17,012 bases of DNA from an uncultured Collinsella sp. (GTDB taxonomy: Bacteria; Actinomycetota; Coriobacteriia; Coriobacteriales; Coriobacteriaceae), in the NCBI GenBank assembly GCA_959028445.1, contig CAUFRY010000045.1, positions 1 through 17,012 on the forward strand, written 5' to 3'. Made by a program: the position numbers and the translations under genes. The number at the start of each line of letters is the position of its first letter. Position 1 is the first letter of the stretch. Below the pieces are notes generated by a model. It was not told where the DNA came from. It made no database searches and was given only the letters and a program-made list of their open reading frames with translations. Below are positions 13,742-17,012 of this stretch, piece after piece.

Positions 13742-15370
13742 ATGGACAAGGCTGATGTAGTTATCAAGAGCGACGCCGTCTTTACCGGCGATGGGCTCGA
13801 GCCGTTTAAGGGCGGCGTTGCCGTGCGGGGCGATAAAATCGTTGCCTGCGGTGACGATGCTCACCTGGCACCGTTTATCGGTCCCGATACCGAGGTGCGC
13901 GACTTTGGCGACCAGCTCGTCATGCCCGGCCTGATCGACTCGCACACGCATTTTGCCCAGGGCGCGTTTATGACCGACCCCGATTTTGCCGTCAACCTCA
14001 TCGACTGCACCAGTTTTGAGATGGCGATGGAACGTGTCGTGGCGTTTGCGGCCGACCATCCCGATAACGAGTGGATTCTGGGCTGCCAGATTATCCAGTT
14101 CCAGTGGGATGTCCCCGAGATGCCCACGGCCGCGATGATCGATGAGTACATCTCCGACCGCCCGGTATTTCTGCAGCAGGTTGACTTGCATACCTTTAGT
14201 GCCAATACCTGCGCCATCAACAAGGTGGGAGTAACTTCGCAGACGCCCGATCCCGCAGGCGGCAAGATCCTTAAGGATGCCGACGGCAATCTGACGGGCG
14301 TGTTTTCCAACAACGCCGGCGCCTTCTTTATGGACGAGGTCTACGACCCAGCGCCCGAGGTTGTTGACGCGTCGTTTGCAAAAACCGCCCGGCGCGCCAA
14401 TGCCCTGGGAATCACTACGGTCGGCATGGTCAATCCTACGTTTGTGAGCATGGAAAACCCGTATGCGGTGTTGGCAGGTCTTAATGCCAAGGGCGACTTG
14501 CCGCTGCGCGTGTTCCTGTACACCGACCTGTTCGAAAACGAGTCCTTGACGCTCGAGCAGATCAAGGAGAAATACGCCTTCCCGGGTACGCAGGTGGAGT
14601 GGCACGGCTTTAAGCAGTTCCTTGATGGTGTGTGCTCCGACCATACCGCCTGGATGCTTGAACCCTATAGCAACGCACCCGACACCTGTGGTGAGCCCGC
14701 GGAGGAGCCGGAGCGCATCCGTGCTGCCATCCTGAGGGCGCAGGAATGGGGCGTTGACACGCGCATCCATGCAATCGGCGATCGCTCGGTGCGTTTTGTG
14801 CTCGATTGCTTTGAGGAGGGCGAGCGCTTGCATGGCAAGCGGGATTGTCGCCACTCCATGGAGCACAACGAGACGGTTCAACCCGAGGATATGCCGCGTT
14901 ATGCCGAGCTCGGCGTCTGCCCCGGCATGCAGCCGTGGCACATGCTGCTCGATATGGCTGACCTTGCCAAGGACGAAGCCGTGGGTCCCGAGCGTGCCGC
15001 GCTTTCGTGGCCCCTGCATAGCCTGCTTGCCAGCGGAGCCGTGGTGCACCTGGGCAGTGACTTCCCCGTTGTGGGCTTGGAGCCCATGGAGGAGGTGTAC
15101 GGCGCGGTCTTCCGCATGCTCGAGGACGGTTCCAACCCTGAGGGCTGGTTCCCCCAGGAGCGCATTACCATGGCCGAGGCTCTGCGCGCCTACACCTATG
15201 GCAGCGCCTACGCCATGCATGCCGAGGACCGCATCGGCACGCTCGCGTGCGGCAAACAGGCAGATATCTGCGTGCTCGACCGCAATCTCTTTGATTGCGA
15301 GCCGGCCGAGGTGCTCGAGGCTACCGCAGCCCTCACGATGATCGCCGGCAAGGTGGTCTTTGAGGCATAG
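13742..15370 (+). CDS. YtcJ-like metal-dependent amidohydrolase
   Basis: This 542-residue protein belongs to the amidohydrolase superfamily (Amidohydro_3/YtcJ branch, which includes N-substituted formamide deformylase). Metal and catalytic motifs are present: PGLIDSHTHF with His68 and His70, VDLHTF (His150), the KQFLDG lysine region (291-296), IHAIGD (His343), SMEHNE (Glu374-His375) and LGSDFP (Asp440), within an N- and C-terminal beta-sandwich framing a TIM barrel. No signal peptide is seen, so it acts in the cytoplasm, probably cleaving a C-N bond of an amide or amine derivative. The start ATG is preceded by GAGGAGG; an in-frame ATG 18 nt upstream lacks a good site. It is followed 87 nt later by a MATE exporter. 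Its promoter shares a site with aguB, hinting at a substrate linked to agmatine or polyamines; that is inference. Confidence 0.85.
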   Translation: MDKADVVIKSDAVFTGDGLEPFKGGVAVRGDKIVACGDDAHLAPFIGPDTEVRDFGDQLVMPGLIDSHTHFAQGAFMTDPDFAVNLIDCTSFEMAMERVVAFAADHPDNEWILGCQIIQFQWDVPEMPTAAMIDEYISDRPVFLQQVDLHTFSANTCAINKVGVTSQTPDPAGGKILKDADGNLTGVFSNNAGAFFMDEVYDPAPEVVDASFAKTARRANALGITTVGMVNPTFVSMENPYAVLAGLNAKGDLPLRVFLYTDLFENESLTLEQIKEKYAFPGTQVEWHGFKQFLDGVCSDHTAWMLEPYSNAPDTCGEPAEEPERIRAAILRAQEWGVDTRIHAIGDRSVRFVLDCFEEGERLHGKRDCRHSMEHNETVQPEDMPRYAELGVCPGMQPWHMLLDMADLAKDEAVGPERAALSWPLHSLLASGAVVHLGSDFPVVGLEPMEEVYGAVFRMLEDGSNPEGWFPQERITMAEALRAYTYGSAYAMHAEDRIGTLACGKQADICVLDRNLFDCEPAEVLEATAALTMIAGKVVFEA

Positions 15371-15386
15371 CGCCATCGTTTGATTG

Positions 15387-15414
15387 GGCGGCTTGGTGCC
15401 AGTTGTCAGCCGCC
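15387..15414 (+). other. Hairpin in the amidohydrolase-MATE spacer
   Basis: GGCGGCT (15387-15393) pairs perfectly with AGCCGCC (15408-15414). No T tract follows, so it is probably an intercistronic mRNA structure rather than a terminator. The two genes likely form one transcript. Confidence 0.45.
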
Positions 15415-15457
15415 TGACATCCATTCAGCACTACTCTCTCAAGGAAAGGGGAGAACA

Positions 15458-16834
15458 ATGGCAGAAGAAGTAACCGCTGCCGTGGAGGAGGAGCGCGAGC
15501 TCGCCTCCCAACCGATTCCCGGTCTGGTGCGTAAGTACACCATCGTCACCGGCCAGGGCATGCTCGCCCAGATCATCATGGTGGTCCTTGAGGGCCTCGT
15601 GATGGGTTGGGGCCTAGGTGCCCACGGCCTGGCATGTGTCTCGATCATTATGTCGGTCGAGTACATCAACCTGGCCTTTGGCAACCTGTTTGGCACCGGC
15701 GTGCCCGCCGTGGTGGGCAACCTTTTGGGTGCCGGCGACATCAAGGGCGCAAGCAAGGCTTTTAGCCAGGGCTTTTGGCTCACCACGATCGTGAGTGTGC
15801 TGCTTGCTGTGGTGATGGCAGTGTTTACCGAGCCCATCTGCACATTCTTTGGCGCCACGCCCGACATCATGGCCGATACCGTTGCCGGCGTGCGCACCTT
15901 CGCCGTGCTGCTGCCGCTCACGGTCATTGGCCAGATGATCACCGCTGTGATGCGTGTGGACGAGAAGGTTCAGATCCAGGCCAACCTCATGACCGTTTCG
16001 GCCATCGTCGCCATCTGTTGGCTCGCGCTTTCCACGTTTGTGCTCAAGTTTGGCGTTATGGGCGCCGGCGTGTACTACGGGCTTTCCATCGGTATCTGGG
16101 CCATCGGTATCTTCTGGTTCATCGGGGGCAAAAAGTCCCAGCTCCAGATTAGCCTGGCCGACCTTAAGCTCGACCTCGCCATCTGCGGCCAGATCTTCAA
16201 GATCGGCTTCCCGTTCTTCCTGGTCCAGGGTGCGACCTTTATCTTTAATACCGTTGCCAACTCGCTTTTGGGTTCGCTCGGCGGCGACATGGGCTCGCTC
16301 TACATCGCAGCCTTTGGCGTGATCAACGGCTACATCCTCTACATTACCATGATGGTTGCCCAGTGCTTCTCCTACGGTCTGCAGCCCATCGCTGCCTTCA
16401 ACGCCGGCGCAAAGGCTTGGGCACGCCTTAAGGAGACGCTCTCCTGCACGCTTAAGTACCAGGTTGTGACGCTGGCGCTGGTCACCGTCGCGCTCTGGCT
16501 TGCCGCCACCCCGGTGTGCGCCTTCTTTGCCGGCAGCGATCCTGCGCTCGTTGAGGTTGCCGCCAACGCCACGCGTACTGTCATCCTGGCTGTTGCCCTG
16601 GGCTATCTTGCCATGACCATGTCGATGTATTTCCAGGCGGTCGAGAAGGTGGGTGTCGCCACGTTTACGGGCCTGCTTCGCTATGTGATCTGCTCGGTGC
16701 CGCTTATGTACCTCCTCGGCAACATGATGGGTGTCGAGGGCGTGTGGATCGCCCTGGTGGTGGCCGATGCCATTACTGGCATCATCTCCATTGCGCTCGC
16801 CGCGCACGAGTCCAAGCGCCTTGCCACGCTCTAG
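15458..16834 (+). CDS. MATE-family efflux transporter
   Basis: This 458-residue inner-membrane protein has about 12 hydrophobic segments in two related halves. The first half carries the GTGVPAVVGNLLGAGD pattern with nearby acidic and glycine residues, and the second half has GLQPIAAFNAGAKAW, both typical of the MATE/MepA-like family of Na+- or H+-coupled exporters. I chose ATG 15458, preceded by AAGGGGAG, over an upstream in-frame ATG at 15380 that falls in the spacer hairpin. The N-terminal 22 residues are acidic and cytoplasmic. It follows the amidohydrolase and ends at a strong terminator, so the pair probably forms an operon and the exporter may remove a product or related amine. The substrate cannot be told from sequence. 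Confidence 0.9.
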   Translation: MAEEVTAAVEEERELASQPIPGLVRKYTIVTGQGMLAQIIMVVLEGLVMGWGLGAHGLACVSIIMSVEYINLAFGNLFGTGVPAVVGNLLGAGDIKGASKAFSQGFWLTTIVSVLLAVVMAVFTEPICTFFGATPDIMADTVAGVRTFAVLLPLTVIGQMITAVMRVDEKVQIQANLMTVSAIVAICWLALSTFVLKFGVMGAGVYYGLSIGIWAIGIFWFIGGKKSQLQISLADLKLDLAICGQIFKIGFPFFLVQGATFIFNTVANSLLGSLGGDMGSLYIAAFGVINGYILYITMMVAQCFSYGLQPIAAFNAGAKAWARLKETLSCTLKYQVVTLALVTVALWLAATPVCAFFAGSDPALVEVAANATRTVILAVALGYLAMTMSMYFQAVEKVGVATFTGLLRYVICSVPLMYLLGNMMGVEGVWIALVVADAITGIISIALAAHESKRLATL

Positions 16835-16882
16835 GCTCGGACATGGCTGGCGTACGATAGTCGAACAAGTTAACTCGCCTGC

Positions 16883-16925
16883 AAGCCACCACAATGGGGA
16901 CAGTCCCCCATTGTGGTGGCTTTTG
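16883..16925 (+). terminator. Strong terminator after the MATE gene
   Basis: A perfect 17-bp stem AAGCCACCACAATGGGG (16883-16899) pairs with 16906-16922 around a 6-nt loop and runs into TTTT. It ends the amidohydrolase-MATE transcription unit. Confidence 0.9.
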
Positions 16926-17012
16926 TTATTTAGGGTCTGAGATTTCGGCTCTATAAATAAGGCTCTGTTAGACCAGGATTGACATACATGTGTCCCCACG
17001 GTGCCATATCGT
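16926..17012. other. AT-rich right edge, no gene seen
   Basis: The segment holds TATAAATA (16953-16960), the direct repeat GGCTCT (16947-16952 and 16961-16966) and a perfect -35-like TTGACA (16979-16984), with no clear -10 at normal spacing. It may be the promoter region, or the terminal end, of an element starting beyond the window. Confidence 0.3.

Noticed and set aside
1..17012. CRISPR arrays, tRNA/rRNA genes, complete insertion sequences, prophage genes
   Set aside because: No regularly spaced repeats, cloverleaf structures, rRNA-like conserved stretches, transposase/integrase frames or phage structural genes were seen on either strand.

Overview
The window looks like chromosomal DNA from a Coriobacteriia gut actinobacterium, most likely Collinsella or a close relative. 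The basis is GC-rich coding with C/G-ending codons, AGGAG-type ribosome binding sites, long structured intergenic spacers, and the protein types. The genus is inferred from general resemblance, not from a search. No rRNA, tRNA, CRISPR array or complete insertion sequence is visible.

Left part (1-4600). A minus-strand gene (160-1149) encodes one polypeptide joining an N-terminal Nudix (MutT-like) hydrolase to a C-terminal Vsr-type mismatch endonuclease through a basic linker. It is divergent from a BceAB-type ABC exporter (ATPase 1298-2083, permease 2073-4274, overlapping by 11 nt). No BceRS two-component pair is present. A terminator, a 121-bp inverted-repeat element (4378-4498) and two more terminators separate this block from the next.

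Central part (4606-13426). This is an agmatine deiminase locus: a membrane-bound LuxR regulator resembling AguR (minus, 4606-5571), putrescine carbamoyltransferase (aguB, 5902-6975), an agmatine/putrescine antiporter (aguD, 7109-8548), agmatine deiminase (aguA, 8917-10122), a second antiporter paralogue (10669-12078), a 63-codon minus-strand ORF (12114-12305) and a second membrane LuxR regulator (12434-13426). The expected chemistry is uptake of agmatine in exchange for putrescine, deimination to N-carbamoylputrescine plus ammonia, and phosphorolysis to putrescine plus carbamoyl phosphate. ATP recovery needs carbamate kinase, which is not encoded here. The spacers inside the locus are long (133, 368 and 546 nt) and rich in hairpins.

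Right part (13427-17012). A YtcJ-like amidohydrolase (13742-15370) and a MATE exporter (15458-16834) follow in the same direction and end at a strong terminator. The amidohydrolase promoter region and the aguB promoter region share a near-identical 13-bp, near-palindromic site (TAAACCYGCAGGT) plus extra TAAAC boxes at about one- or two-turn spacing. I infer that the amidohydrolase/MATE pair belongs to the same regulon as the agmatine genes. The amidohydrolase mRNA also has a leader (13600-13712) that can fold in two mutually exclusive ways.

The least described part appears to be this extended agmatine locus: two paralogous membrane regulators, two antiporters, structured spacers and a co-regulated amidohydrolase/exporter. 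The Nudix-Vsr fusion is a separate point of interest.
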